Of a stretch of 64,000 nt of DNA, positions 1 to 37,800 are shown one piece after another. The stretch lies in the NCBI GenBank assembly GCA_023101885.1, contig JALPQD010000044.1:2412514-2476513 (forward strand), in the 5' to 3' direction. The notes below the pieces were generated by a model. The model was not told the origin of the DNA. It worked only from the letters and a program-made list of their open reading frames with translations, and ran no database searches. This DNA comes from Typhlomys cinereus. Its lineage: Eukaryota; Chordata; Mammalia; Rodentia; Platacanthomyidae. The position numbers were made by a program, and so were the translations under genes. Position 1 is the stretch's first letter. Every line of letters begins with the position of its first letter.

Positions 1-688
1 ACTATCTATCCCTTACCTTTTCCCGATGCTATGTTTAGTGAGGTGTAGGGGAAGAAGAAAACTCTTTGGACAGCAATCTTGTCCTCCTTTCTTTTTCTTT
101 GTTCTAAAAGGACTGGCCATGAAGGAATTGTGTATTGCTTCTTCCCTCTTTGCTTTTCTTGGACAGGGTCTTGTCTCGTCTCATAGCTAGCCTGGGACTC
201 TCAATCTTCTCACTTTTTCCTCTTGAGTGGTGGGTTACAATCCTGAACCTCCATATACTCAGCTCTCTCCAGCTGTTTATACACATTCATTTGCAAAGGT
301 TTATGCATTTTTGCAAATACTAATATTTAAAAGCCATTTTTCTATGCATCACCACATTCCAATTACTCTTCCCAATAGAACATTTGGAATGTGCAGATAT
401 TGACGAAAAAGATATTGTCTCCCTTGCTTTGAGGATTCTTCATTTTTAAGCTCAAGTCAGGATACAAGAACACTAAGTTAGATCCCTTTGGTTAAATGCA
501 GGAATTTGTTAGAGAAATAGAAGACTCTGTGACAAGTCAGGCGCAAGTGGAAGAAGTGAGGAAGGCCAGTCTTGTCAGTGGTTTGCATGTACTAGACAGG
601 AGTCCTGTGTTGGAGAAAGAAAGGTTATGATAATGTGCCAATGAAGATTCTGAGGGACTCATATTTAAATTTGTTTTTTTTTTTTTAG
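1..688. other. ALG6 intron (partial) upstream of exon A
   Basis: Intronic. Contains an antisense B1 remnant near 155-262. Nothing else recognised. Confidence 0.6.
155..262 (-). mobile_element. B1-like SINE remnant
   Basis: Antisense B1 features: GACAGGGTCT, TAGCCTGGGACTC and GTGGGTTACA order. Confidence 0.6.
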
Positions 689-26876
<26,188 letters not shown>

Positions 26877-27010
26877 CTACATTCCCAACTAATGAGATCT
26901 TTTTATTATGTACGAGTGAAGTTATTTTGAGAATCATGGAATAATAGGGAAGGAAATAATGGAAAAAAAGTTTGTTATTTACATGAAATAAAGGTACTGT
27001 GGACCAAAGA
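26877..27010 (+). other. ALG6: ALG6 3' UTR (inferred short)
   Basis: Begins after the TAG. A canonical AATAAA lies at 26987-26992, followed by a T-rich stretch from about 27020. Cleavage near 27005-27015 is inferred. No coding potential. Confidence 0.6.
26987..26992 (+). terminator. ALG6: ALG6 polyadenylation signal AATAAA
   Basis: Canonical hexamer 111 nt after the stop codon, the first on this strand after the ALG6 stop, with a TTTTATTTTTTAAGTG element about 25 nt further on. Confidence 0.65.
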
Positions 27011-27109
27011 CCAATGGAGGCTTTTATTTTTTAAGTGTTACTTGGCCATAGCATATTGTGGTTATACTAACATTTATAGCTAGGAAAGTGGTAAAATAAG
27101 AGAAAAATG

Positions 27110-27235
27110 TCCATAGCTCAAGCCCACAATCCCAGCACCTGGGCGATGGAGGGAGAAGAATCAGGATTGCAGGGTTGTCCTGAGCTAATAGAGGTTTGAG
27201 GCTAGCCTGGGCTACGTGCTACGTGAGACCCTAGT
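27110..27235 (+). mobile_element. B1 SINE
   Basis: CACAATCCCAGCACCTGGGC, GAGGCTAGCCTGGGCTACGT, GAGACCCTAG in sense order. Confidence 0.75.
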
Positions 27236-27560
27236 TGAAATGGCTTGGTTGGTAAAGTCCTGCTGTGTAAGCAGGAGGACCTGTTTGATACCTGGAATCC
27301 ACATAAAAGCTGGGCATGGCAATGCATACCAGTAATTCCCACACTGGGGAGGCAGAGACAAGAGATCTCTGGGGCTTTCTTGCCAGTCACTCTGACTGAA
27401 TCAGCGATCCCCAGCTTCTGTGAGAAAAATTTAATCAAAAAATATGGTAGGAAACAATTGTGGAGGACATTGGATGTTGATCACCAGCCTCTACATCTAT
27501 GTGTGCAGCAGGTACACATGCACCCACATGTGTACTTGTATGAATACACAGTTTTTAAAG
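27236..27560 (+). mobile_element. B3 SINE
   Basis: Head AATGGCTTGGTTGGTAAAGT, B-box-like GTTTGATACC, body GCTGGGCATGGCAATGCATA, GGGGAGGCAGAGACAAGAGA and a CA/CACATG-rich end: the B3 layout, adjoining the B1 directly. Confidence 0.7.
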
Positions 27561-28204
27561 GGGGGAAGAAAAATGTTACCAGTGTCATTCTGGTTTATTT
27601 ACTTAGGGAATGCACCTCATGATTTATATCTTGGAAAAAAACAGATGTAGCAAGTTTATGAAGCTCCTTGTCTTGGCATGTTAGCATGTTGAATGATACA
27701 CATTTCACTGTTTAGAAGCTGCATCTCAGGGAACTAAATTTGTTTAATTACTGAGAGGAAAAATTAAGCTGCTTAAAAGTTTTAATATGCCTTATTACAT
27801 ATCTACAACAAGCCTAATTAATCAAATAGCATTATTTACAAGAATGCAGGATTACCTGAATCATTTAAAAGGAATTTTACTGAACTTAAATCTTAGGTTT
27901 GCAGTCTTTTTATGTATTCATGATCATCAGTTCTCTACTTCAGAATTGTTTGAGTTAGACTGCCTCATGAAGGATCTCACTCCCTTCTTAGGATATCTGG
28001 CTTAGGATTTCTGCTGGCATAAGCAATATTCAAATCATGCTTTATGTTAGCTTTAGCCTTTGATATGACTACTACACTGTCAGAGTACTCAGCTAGTAAA
28101 AAACTATGATGTTCGGGTGTTGCTTCTCATATAAAGCTGTTTATTTAGTCTCTGATAAAAATAAAAGCCATTTTAACATTAGTTGATTTTTATTCTTCCA
28201 TTTT

Positions 28205-28495
28205 CTCGTGTATATATGTGTATTCATGTGTGTGTGTGTTCACAAGTTGGGAAGCCCTGAGGTTGATGTTAGCAATCACCCTTGATTGACCTTCCCCCTT
28301 ACTCTTTTGAGACAGGGTCTCTAATTAAACCTACAATTTGCCAATAGGGCTAGTCTGGCTCACTAGCTTAATCTAGGGGTTCTGAGTCTGCCTTCCAGAG
28401 CTGGAATTACAGGCTGGCTGCCACGAGTGCCCAGGATTTTATGTGGAATCTGAAGATCTGAATCTGGACTTTTGACTACTACCTTTCTCCAGCTT
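28205..28495 (-). mobile_element. B3-type SINE
   Basis: TG-rich start, GAGACAGGGTCTCTAATTAA, GAGCTGGAATTACAGGCTGG, GGAATCTGAAGATCTGAATC. Confidence 0.65.
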
Positions 28496-29074
28496 CATTT
28501 ATCTATTTTTAGTGATTATATTTCTTTTATAATACAATCATTAAGGCCTATTAAGTGGTATATTCTAAGCTAGTACAAGTCAATCCACCTACTCAAGGAA
28601 AATTTGGTTCTTGGACATGAATAGCCACGGGCTGTTGCAAGAAGATACATTTCCCTGATAAAGGAAGAGCAAAACTAAAAAGTATTTTTCTCAAAGGAAA
28701 TGTGCATATAGATTCGAAGGGCAGGTCAGCAAAGAAAAGCAGCTTTGAGTCGCTGCCGAATCAGCAGGAACATCACTGTCCATGGTCACCATTTATACCA
28801 CTGCCTAGTGACAGCATCTTGGCTGGTTGCTTTAGTCTCATTTAAAAACATTTTTTTTCTTAAATATACATAGAATATTGATTTCAGTAAAGTTTTAAAT
28901 TCTATGAAACTGGAGTAGAGCAACCTTACTATTTGAATAAAAGCATTGCGCAAATGTTTGCATGTTATATTCAAGATTTCTTAGTCTTATAGGTAGATCC
29001 TATCAATGAAGTGTACTCTTGGACACAACAGTAGCAAGTGCAGTACCTCCCATATCTGCTAGAAACCAGTCTTT

Positions 29075-29192
29075 TGAGCTGGGTGTGGTGCTGCTTGCTT
29101 GCATGCCAGCATTTTGGGAGGTAAGGCAGGAGGATTGGGAGTGTGAGGCTAGCCTGTGCTATGTGAAACCCTGTCTTGATAAAATAAATTAG
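29075..29192 (+). mobile_element. B1 SINE
   Basis: GAGCTGGGTGTGGTGCTGCT, GGGAGGTAAGGCAGGAGGAT, GAGGCTAGCCTGTGCTATGT, AAACCCTGTCTTG. Confidence 0.8.
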
Positions 29193-32100
29193 ACAAGAAT
29201 ATGCTGTGAGCTAGAAGCAGCAGATTTCAAAACACTAAAAAACATGCAGTTGATGAATCAGGATCACAGAAGTCGGAAATTCCAAAGCATTTCTCTCAGC
29301 TAACCTCAGAATTATAGGGTTGCTCTAATGTATTTAGATTATATAAGAATATTGAAGGTAGAGCTTCTCATTTCTGTGATTTTCAGAGGGAAGAGGCATT
29401 TCAGAGAAGTGCAGTTTTCTCCATTGCTAATATTGTTGAGTTGCTTCTAAGAGCAATGAAGAGAATAGGGTGCAGGTTCATGTATCATATAAGCACACAG
29501 AAGTCATTTTCCCCTGAGGCCCTAGGGAGGGGAGAAAAAAAATCCTCAGATAAGCATTCTGTCTGAATGATAAACCACAACTAAGTGAGCAAAACATTTA
29601 CAAAAGTCAAGGCAAGTCAGATTCTCTAGGATTCAATAGGAAGAGAGCAAGAGATGGATAGGTTATAGCTAAATTATGGCCAGAGTAACACAATGGTTTC
29701 AAATCTCAATTGGTCTCTCTTCTGTTATGTTCATTGGAAGATCAGGGTCCAGTATATCCCTGTACCCTTCCCCCCACACAAACATTAGTTTTGTGTGTGG
29801 ATCTTTCTGCTTTGTCCTTCATGCGGCCTCCAAGGGTGATAAAGCGAGAGTCATCTGATCTACAATGAAGAGAGCTGGGAAATGATTCTTAGCAGACCCA
29901 GCTGTTCTAAAAGGCAAAAGCTTAGTGTATCAAGAGGTCAAACTCAGTAATAGCATTAAGTACATACCTACATAACTTGGATTACATATGAAACTGATCT
30001 ACTTCTTAACCCTCTGTGTTCCAACTAGGATACTTTACACGATATTTTAGTTCATATTCTAACGTTAGTTTTCAGTGTTAAAACTACCCAGGTTTGAGTT
30101 TTTGGTAACATTGTATTAGGATTGCTTTACAAAGGACTCTTATAATTTAGTAGGCAAATTATATATCGAAAAGTCTTGTTTATTACCAAGAAAATCACTT
30201 TTGGATTAGTAAGGTTTAAGGCCTACATTGTTTATTTAGTAGTTAAAAAGACACCTTAAGGTACAAATATAAAATGTTTCAAAGTGAAAAAGTGAGTTCA
30301 ACCTTAATTTTTGCTTCACATTTTCATTTAGGATTTTTATTTTCATAATACACTGGATCAAATGACAGACCAATGTTGTCAAAAATAAGGTACATACCAA
30401 GGGAACAGCATTTCTTTCCCTGAAGAAATAGTCACGTACAGAAGTTTTACAAACTTATCACAATAGGACATGGTCTGTGAGTCCCCTTCTCCTCTTGACA
30501 ACACAAATAGTGACACAGGTACAAGTCAGAGACATTTAATGCCTAAAATAACTTGGGAAGAATCACGTGCTGCCTTTAAGAACTCTTTAAATTTAAATTC
30601 ACTGGACTCTGAATTTAATTGAGAAACTACTTCATATTTATCTTTTGATAAATCATATTTTGATATTCTGAGCATTTCAAAACTTACAAGATTTTTTCAA
30701 AATATTTCTCCGTATAAAAAACAAAAAACTTTGCATATCTAATACTCATGCTCAATCATATATGTAAATTCTTGAAATTTTAAAAAGAACCTTTAAATTA
30801 ACAAGCAACTGTGGCTTCAAATGGGAAAACTGACATCTGGGTCACTAGCTGCAAGGTTTAGTGACTTCCTGGAAAGTATGATCTATAAAGGTAGAGCCAC
30901 AGTTCTGTCCACAAATGATGAAAGTGCACAGAAACATGTGACACAGAATGTAAGCCGAGACTCCTCTACATCCTGGCTTACATTAAAGGGTCAAGACAAA
31001 ACGTATTATTTACATTGAGATTATCTACTGGTGTGTGTAGAAAGTTTAAATTAGCTGCAAGAAATTTTATCTAGACTTGCACCTGCCTAGTGCTGTGAGT
31101 CGGTATTTACTGGGCGGATAAGTTACATTTCTTCTGTTGCTTTAAATATGATTGGGCAGATGGAGATGCTGTGCGCACAGTGACTCAATTTTTTGTAGTG
31201 CCTGCAGGATATAAAAGATAATTATTACATCATCATGAATTAGTTTCCACATCAACATACATCTCAAACATCACTTACATGATTTAAAAACTCATTTGCC
31301 ATGCACTTTGGTGTTGTGTAAGATACACTCTGGTAACCTCTCATTCATTTACTTTTGAGTCTTCTGAACAACATTCACCTTCACAAGTAACTGACAGTAC
31401 GACTACATGGACAGCACTCTTCACCTTATGCGAAGATATGTGAGGCACTTGAGAGAATTTTGAAACTCCAACATGACCCATTAAGAACAACAAATTCACA
31501 TGCCCTTGTCCACATGCCTTAAGAGGCTTATAGCAGGTGTTTCCTCCAACAGCTGTGGAAAGGAAAGAAGTGTTTACTGTGATAGCTTCCTAGGCAGTGT
31601 GTCCCACTGGGGACTCCTAGTGGTGGTGGAAGGTCTTGTCTCATTCGGCATGTAGGATCACTGTGCGAGGGCAGCCACTGATGCACACCCCACAGGACTC
31701 GTTTTCCTTGTTCACAGCAGCAGTCCAAGCAGAGTACAGTGGGCTCCTTAGACTTCCTATCTGTAAAACCCACATGTCTTTGTTGATGGGTTTCAAACCT
31801 AACAACCGACTTTCACCAACTCTATTCCAGTCTGGTTTACAGTCTTATGAAAGAGTCTAAGCCTATTAGGGTTCACTAATAATATGGAATAACAATATTC
31901 CACGAAGGTTTCTGATGCAGTTTTCAGGGCTGAAGATAATACTATAAAGGACAAAGGAGACACTAGTTGAACTAATTATTACAATGCATTATCAAAATTG
32001 TTTTTGAAGTCGAATCCAGATTTAGCAGACAGTAATACTTTAAGGTCTGTGTCATGACAACAGGGAACAGCAGTACTCATCCTTCATAGGAATCTTTTTT

Positions 32101-32289
32101 TTCCCTAAAACATACTTCAGATTATTCCATGATAATCTTTACTGGCCCACCCCTGCCAAATGGTGGTTTGGTGGCTATTGGAGTTGTCCCTGAACTTACC
32201 TTTCTTTCATTTAGTTTTCCTGAATTTTTTTTATATTGTTCTTTCTGCCTACTGTGTTCACATAGTCCATCCAACTTACTCTGTTGTTT

Positions 32290-32392
32290 AGAACTAGGTG
32301 TGTTAATGCATCTGCTATTCCAGCACTTGAGGGAGAACTAAAATCAGCCTGGGCTGTATTATAAATAGTGAGATACTGTCTAAAAAAGCAAA
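32290..32392 (+). mobile_element. B1 remnant
   Basis: TATTCCAGCACTTGAGGGAG, ATCAGCCTGGGCTGTATTAT, GATACTGTCTAAAAAAGC. Confidence 0.55.
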
Positions 32393-33456
32393 AGCAAATC
32401 ATTTCCAAATTCCAACTACTTGGGAAGGTACATTACAAAGGTCTGGTTGCCTCTTGGCAAGACATAATGTATAGTGGAATTGCTAGGATGGCATTGTTCA
32501 CTTATTAAGTTTTGTGCTACCACACTGCACCAGAACTGGTTTTAAAATCCTGAATCTCTCACAAATTACCCATCTTGAGTTGATCATCTGCTGCGACTTC
32601 TGTAACCCTGCTTTTTTCTTCACTGGTATCACAGTAGAAAGAAATGCTCACAATCCTTAACCAATTTCTTTGCTCTACACCTTGTGAAAGTGTGATAGTT
32701 TTGTCTGAGTCCAGAATATTCACTGGTCTACATTTTATGAATACCATAGGACATTACTTTTTCCCATTATCTGAAGTCCAGTGACCTTTGTGCCTTCTTA
32801 GTCCACATTGTAAAGAGACTACCTCATGCCCTCTTGGTGACATGCAATCCAGAGCAGAAGGCAGCTCTGTGGTCTTCATGGATTTACAGTTTGAGCTCTC
32901 TTCTCAGGTTCAGAGGAGCACATGGAATTCAAGTTTATATTTAATGTGGATTTCTCTTTTATAAGGCACTGTCCATTTCATTACCCTAACCTGCTGAGGT
33001 TTTGTCCTGTTAGACATTATCTGTTCCCCTACTAATCAAGCCGATACCATGTTCTAAATTGTGATCTCTGCACAACTGGCCAGAATCCTAGAAAGAAGAG
33101 CCTGAATGTGTATCATTTTACGTCTTTTTGTCTCCACATCTGGACTGCTAGATTCAATCACTCCTGAATGTGTTTTGAATTGTAAAGCCTGGCTGAGTGG
33201 TCTAGACCCTAGAAATGTAGAAGGTAGAAAGAATAACATCAGTGGGAAATGATGAAATAGGTATGCTTGTGGGATGCTAGAGTAGCTAGGACAATGGGCA
33301 TCACTGCTCAGGAACAGAGGCCACAAACAGGTTTGGAAGCCTCCTCTCATTAAGGTGGAAGCTAAAAACAAGGACATGGATGAAATTATGAAAAAAAAAT
33401 GCCCAAAAGTAGGAAAAAAAGTCGAAAGTAGAACCCAGTGAAATAGTTTAAGGGTA

Positions 33457-33487
33457 AATTTATTTATTTATTTATTTATTTATTTTA
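33457..33487. repeat. (TTTA)n microsatellite
   Basis: Seven TTTA units. On the - strand it reads as overlapping AATAAA hexamers, downstream of ITGB3BP. Confidence 0.95.
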
Positions 33488-34767
33488 CTTCTTCCAATGG
33501 GGGAAATTATCTGGTAGCACAATCTTCATTTTTTTCAAGCATCTTAAAAGATATTCAGAGACTTTAAAGAACGGTACTTGAGTTTTTAAAAGTATATTAA
33601 GGAATCTATCCTGTACTAAATGTGCATGCTCATGTGTTAAATATGTTTAACCGGGTAAGTTCTTCCAAGTGGCATCTAAGATGAATGGATCTGTGATATG
33701 TGCTCTATCTGTGCGTTCTGGGATATAAAATCCTGTCAGTGGGAAGCTTGGCTTTCACAGGCAGCTTGCTGCTGTCAAGGGCACAGGTACCAGCTCCTCG
33801 CCCTCAGTGTGCTGGCTTCTCTGCTACAGTGAGTCTGGTGCAAGGTGTTTGAACTGTGTCTCAGTTTCTTCACCTGTACATAAAGTAATTCCTGTATATG
33901 CCTTGAAAATGCTGGAAGATTAAATGGATCTGTATGCACTATTTATAGCAGCACCTGGTATATACAATGTGCTCAATAACATTATATACAAGAGAATGAC
34001 TGTCTTAATGAATGAAAACAACACATATGACATATATAATGCTTTACAAATATTTAAAAAATGACTAATTTGTGAATCTAAGATTTATCATTTCAGAAGA
34101 CATTCCCAGAGAAATGTGTTTTCTAGACAAAAGAAAATTCCATTTTGCTTTAACTTTTTGAAAAGACATGGTAGACTCTTATCTGGTTAGTGTCTAAGAA
34201 TCTTTTAATATTGATGCCACAAAGTCTGGGATAATACCAGGTCCTAATGTCAACCTTGAGTTATAGGCCCAATAAACACACTGCATCATGACATAATGAC
34301 ATAGATCACATATAAATCAGCTATCAGAAACTTATCATTTTTACTTATTTTGCTGAACAATAGAATTGTTTTGAAAGAATGCTGTAAATAGTAATTACTA
34401 AGTAAAGAATATTAAATCAATTCAGCAAATTTCTAAATGTAACATATATGTTATGCTTTCTTCAGATGGGTCATATTGAAACTATAACGTACTTGTCATT
34501 TTCTATTAGTAATTAATATATAAGATGCTCAATAAAAGGCTCTCTTTATCCTTAGCTAAAAATCTGCCCTCTTTGACTTTTTCAAAGTTTTTTTTTTTCT
34601 TTTTGGTCAGCTTCTAACTCACAGATCTGGCCAGAATATTCTCATATTTTTTAAAGAAGAGATTAATTATAATTTTGACAAAGTTCAAAACTCATGTACC
34701 TATTTTCATGCAGAAAGAAACATTGAATCCACTATGTAAGAAAAATGTTTCCACCTGAACAAAACAG

Positions 34768-34773
34768 TTTAAT
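34768..34773 (-). terminator. ITGB3BP: candidate ITGB3BP polyadenylation signal (ATTAAA)
   Basis: On the - strand an ATTAAA lies 26 nt after the stop, followed by a CTGTTTTGTTCAGGTGG GU-rich stretch. It would give a very short 3' UTR. An alternative is a set of overlapping AATAAA hexamers in the TTTA array at 33457-33487. Not decidable from sequence alone. Confidence 0.4.
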
Positions 34774-34798
34774 ACAGTTAGGAAAGTGAAATAATACC

Positions 34799-34845
34799 TC
34801 AGTTTAAAATAGCTTCAAAGAATTCATAGCTGTCAAGACGACATC
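34799..34845 (-). CDS. ITGB3BP: ITGB3BP last coding exon (NRIF3-type C terminus)
   Basis: The acceptor is TTTTTTCATACAG. It encodes (G)CRLDSYEFFEAILN then TGA. This is the NRIF3-specific C terminus, which in human reads SYEFLKAILN and contains an LxxIL nuclear-receptor contact motif. Here the first Leu is Phe and Lys is Glu. 47 coding nt, 4.6 kb from the previous exon. Confidence 0.93.
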
Positions 34846-37800
34846 CTGTATGAAAAAAGATTTTTTAGAAAATAATTCAAAATAACTTGTTACACTACAT
34901 GATGTAAAATAAATACTGAATCAAAATGAAATTAACCTGTTTCATTTTACATGATAAATAGCATCTTTAGACTATAAATTCTAATATTTCAGCATCCCAG
35001 AAGTTGCTCTGATTCTCTCTCAGAATGTACATTTTAAAATATACTATAATAGCCAATGATACTGTGTGTTTACTAAACACCACATCGTTAAACAGTGTGG
35101 AGCGTATGCCAGCATGTGATGCTGCAGCTCTGTACTCTGTTATGCTGGACTCTGTATTCCTGAGGGCAGGATAGTGTTGGCGTTGTATGTCAGCATACCC
35201 CTAAAGGGAGGAATAATGCCTAGTTCAGATTATTCTGAAAATATTAAAGAGATATGTAAAGAAAGCAATTTGTAAGTATTTGAAATGCTTAGATAATTGT
35301 TTAAGAAATGCTTAGCATACTTATTCATTTACATGTTTACTGTATGGTACCAAATTAAGGACCTTCTGTCTGGGCTGTTGGCAGGTGCTCTACCATCTAC
35401 CACAGCGCAGCCCACCCTTTGCTCTGTACTAGGCTCCAGGGCTACAAAACAGTAGAGTCTAGAACTGTGGGAGTCTGCAAGATTAAACCCTTTCACTTCA
35501 TGTAGGAGACTGGGGGACATTTGAGATGAAGACCAAGAAAAGACTAGAATCTGGAAAGAGGCCCTCTCTCCTTCATGAGGTCTGAATAGAAGGAAAATCA
35601 CCTAATGTAATTGGCTATATAATAATGCAAATATCTGCCTGGGAATATATAAGTGCTTAAATATATATACATCATTAGCAAATTACCTAAGCTGGGGGGT
35701 GTACTTTTCTAACTTTTAAGAGTTAAAATGGGGAAAAATATTCACATGTCATGTGACAAAAATCCAATTTCTATAAATGTGCCAGAATAATTTTTCTCCA
35801 CCTCAAGAACAGTTAGTCTTTGGTCTATTCATTACTGTCTTTTTATAGTATTTTTATTTAATAAAACCTATTAAGACTACCATACAAATCTCTTTACTTA
35901 TGCTTTTATCTTTTAACTGATCAATTTTTATATTGCTGACATCCCTTCTTCACCATTTGTTCATTTAAAAATTCATAGTATGTGAGAGATGTCTCCAGGG
36001 AAAATGCCTATAAAATTTGTTACAGCTGGCAAATGTGTATGAGTCAGTGATAGCACATGACGAAATGCTTCACAGAAAATAAAATTTGTTTCTGCAGTAA
36101 GCAGAACTGTTTAAATGTTATTTATTTTTATGTTTCAAAGGAGATATATTGTGCAGTGCTGCATTGATTGAAGACGCAACAATGTCTGTGTACACTGCTG
36201 CGGAGGGAAATTTATGAAACCTTTGCACAACTCCTTTAATTGAATTTTCCAAATCTCTCACCACACACAAATAATCAATATCTTCTGCAGAGAAAACCAG
36301 TCAGAATTATTACAGTCTTTCTTTTCAATTCTGTTGTCATCAGCACATAAGAACACCTGGATATTTGTGCTGTCTGCTGGCAAGTTATTTACACCTCTTA
36401 AACATATAATTGCTACTAAGTGAGTCCAAATGTATAGTTTGAGCATTTTCCACAGATTTTATTCAAAAGAAAAATTATCATATTTCAAATAAAGTATAAA
36501 AATGTAAATCATGAAAAAATTACTTAAAAAGCTTTGAAAAGTAATAGACTAGCTTGGTTTTCCTAAAATCCTAGACGAATCACTAGTTAAACTGTTAAAC
36601 TGTTTTTAGCAGTTAAAATAGTTAAAATAAATTCCCCAAATAATAATTAGTGTCAAAGAAGAACATCCACACTGTTAACAGTAAAGGTGTGACCCATGGA
36701 TAGCATGCACGCAAAGAGCCTCAGAACTGCAGTATCCATATAAATATATGTATTCTACTAAATTAATTAATTCCATTTTTAATCTCCAGATAAATCCAGA
36801 ATGTTAAAGCATAAGGAATAATTTTTAAACTCATGTCCAAATTTTAAACCCAGTGCTTTTGAAATTGAAGTATCTTGCTTGAAAAAAAAAAAGGTCTTTT
36901 TAATGTTAAGATATAACAAATAAACAAAAGGATAGTAGTCTTCTGGAAGTAAAATAATTTAGCTACTATGATAAAATACTTTCCCCAACTTTGGGGGGAA
37001 AGAACATTTTTTATATTTAAAATACTTCAGTAGGTGTTTAGAATGAAAAGGTAGTCTCTAACTCTTCTATCGTCTTAGTGAAGAAGGGGATTAAATTTGT
37101 TCTATAATTCAGAGAACTTGGTAACTTTAAAATCCTATACCAAAGCGAATTTTACAGTGCAAGTTAACTAAAGAAAACATTACTTTTTGATTTTTTTAAA
37201 AAGAAAAAACAACATAAGAGCAGAAATTAAGACTTTCTATTAAAAACAGCTGAACAATCAACGCTTTTGACTACTAAAGTTCAGATGGTTATATTGCGTT
37301 TGAAACATGCATTCTGCAACCTACACAACTATTCTCAAAGCAGAAAATATGTTTTGGACTGAAGCTAAGTGTCTAGATTTCATATTTTGGCAACTGCTCT
37401 AGGATTTGCTTACATTCTTTTCAAAAACATTTTGTTTACTGAAAGTCTTAGTCATAGACAAACAATAGTGGCATTTTTTAATATCTGCAGAAAAAGTAAA
37501 AATACCAAGAGCTACAAAATGTCATGCACTGACTAAGGAGTCTATGCAGCAAGATGTTTTCAGAGGAGGTTGACTGTGTAAAGCTAATACATTTCATGCT
37601 TTTCCATGTGACTATAATGTGACATTCCATCCATCTCTACCCACTAAATAGTCATATGCTTTCAATTTTTAGCATAACAAATTTAAAATAATTTTTTAAA
37701 TTCACATTCCAATCTAGCAAGAAAAAGAATCTTTCGTTTAATTATTTTCTTAATAATCATAAAGCCAATATTATTAAGTAAAATAAAGTTAGGACTACAT

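Larger units (their letters stand above)
27011..34798. other. intergenic region between convergent ALG6 and ITGB3BP 3' ends
   Basis: 7.8 kb between the two stop codons' UTRs. Holds B1, B3-like and fragmentary SINEs at 27.1-27.6, 28.2-28.5, 29.1 and 32.3 kb and a TTTA array at 33.46 kb. The rest (especially 29.2-32.2 kb) shows no repeat or gene that I can recognise. Confidence 0.55.

Noticed and set aside
33457..33487. TTTA array as the true ITGB3BP poly-A site
   Set aside because: Hexamers arise from a microsatellite 1.3 kb past the stop. Possible but unsupported, so not annotated as the signal.
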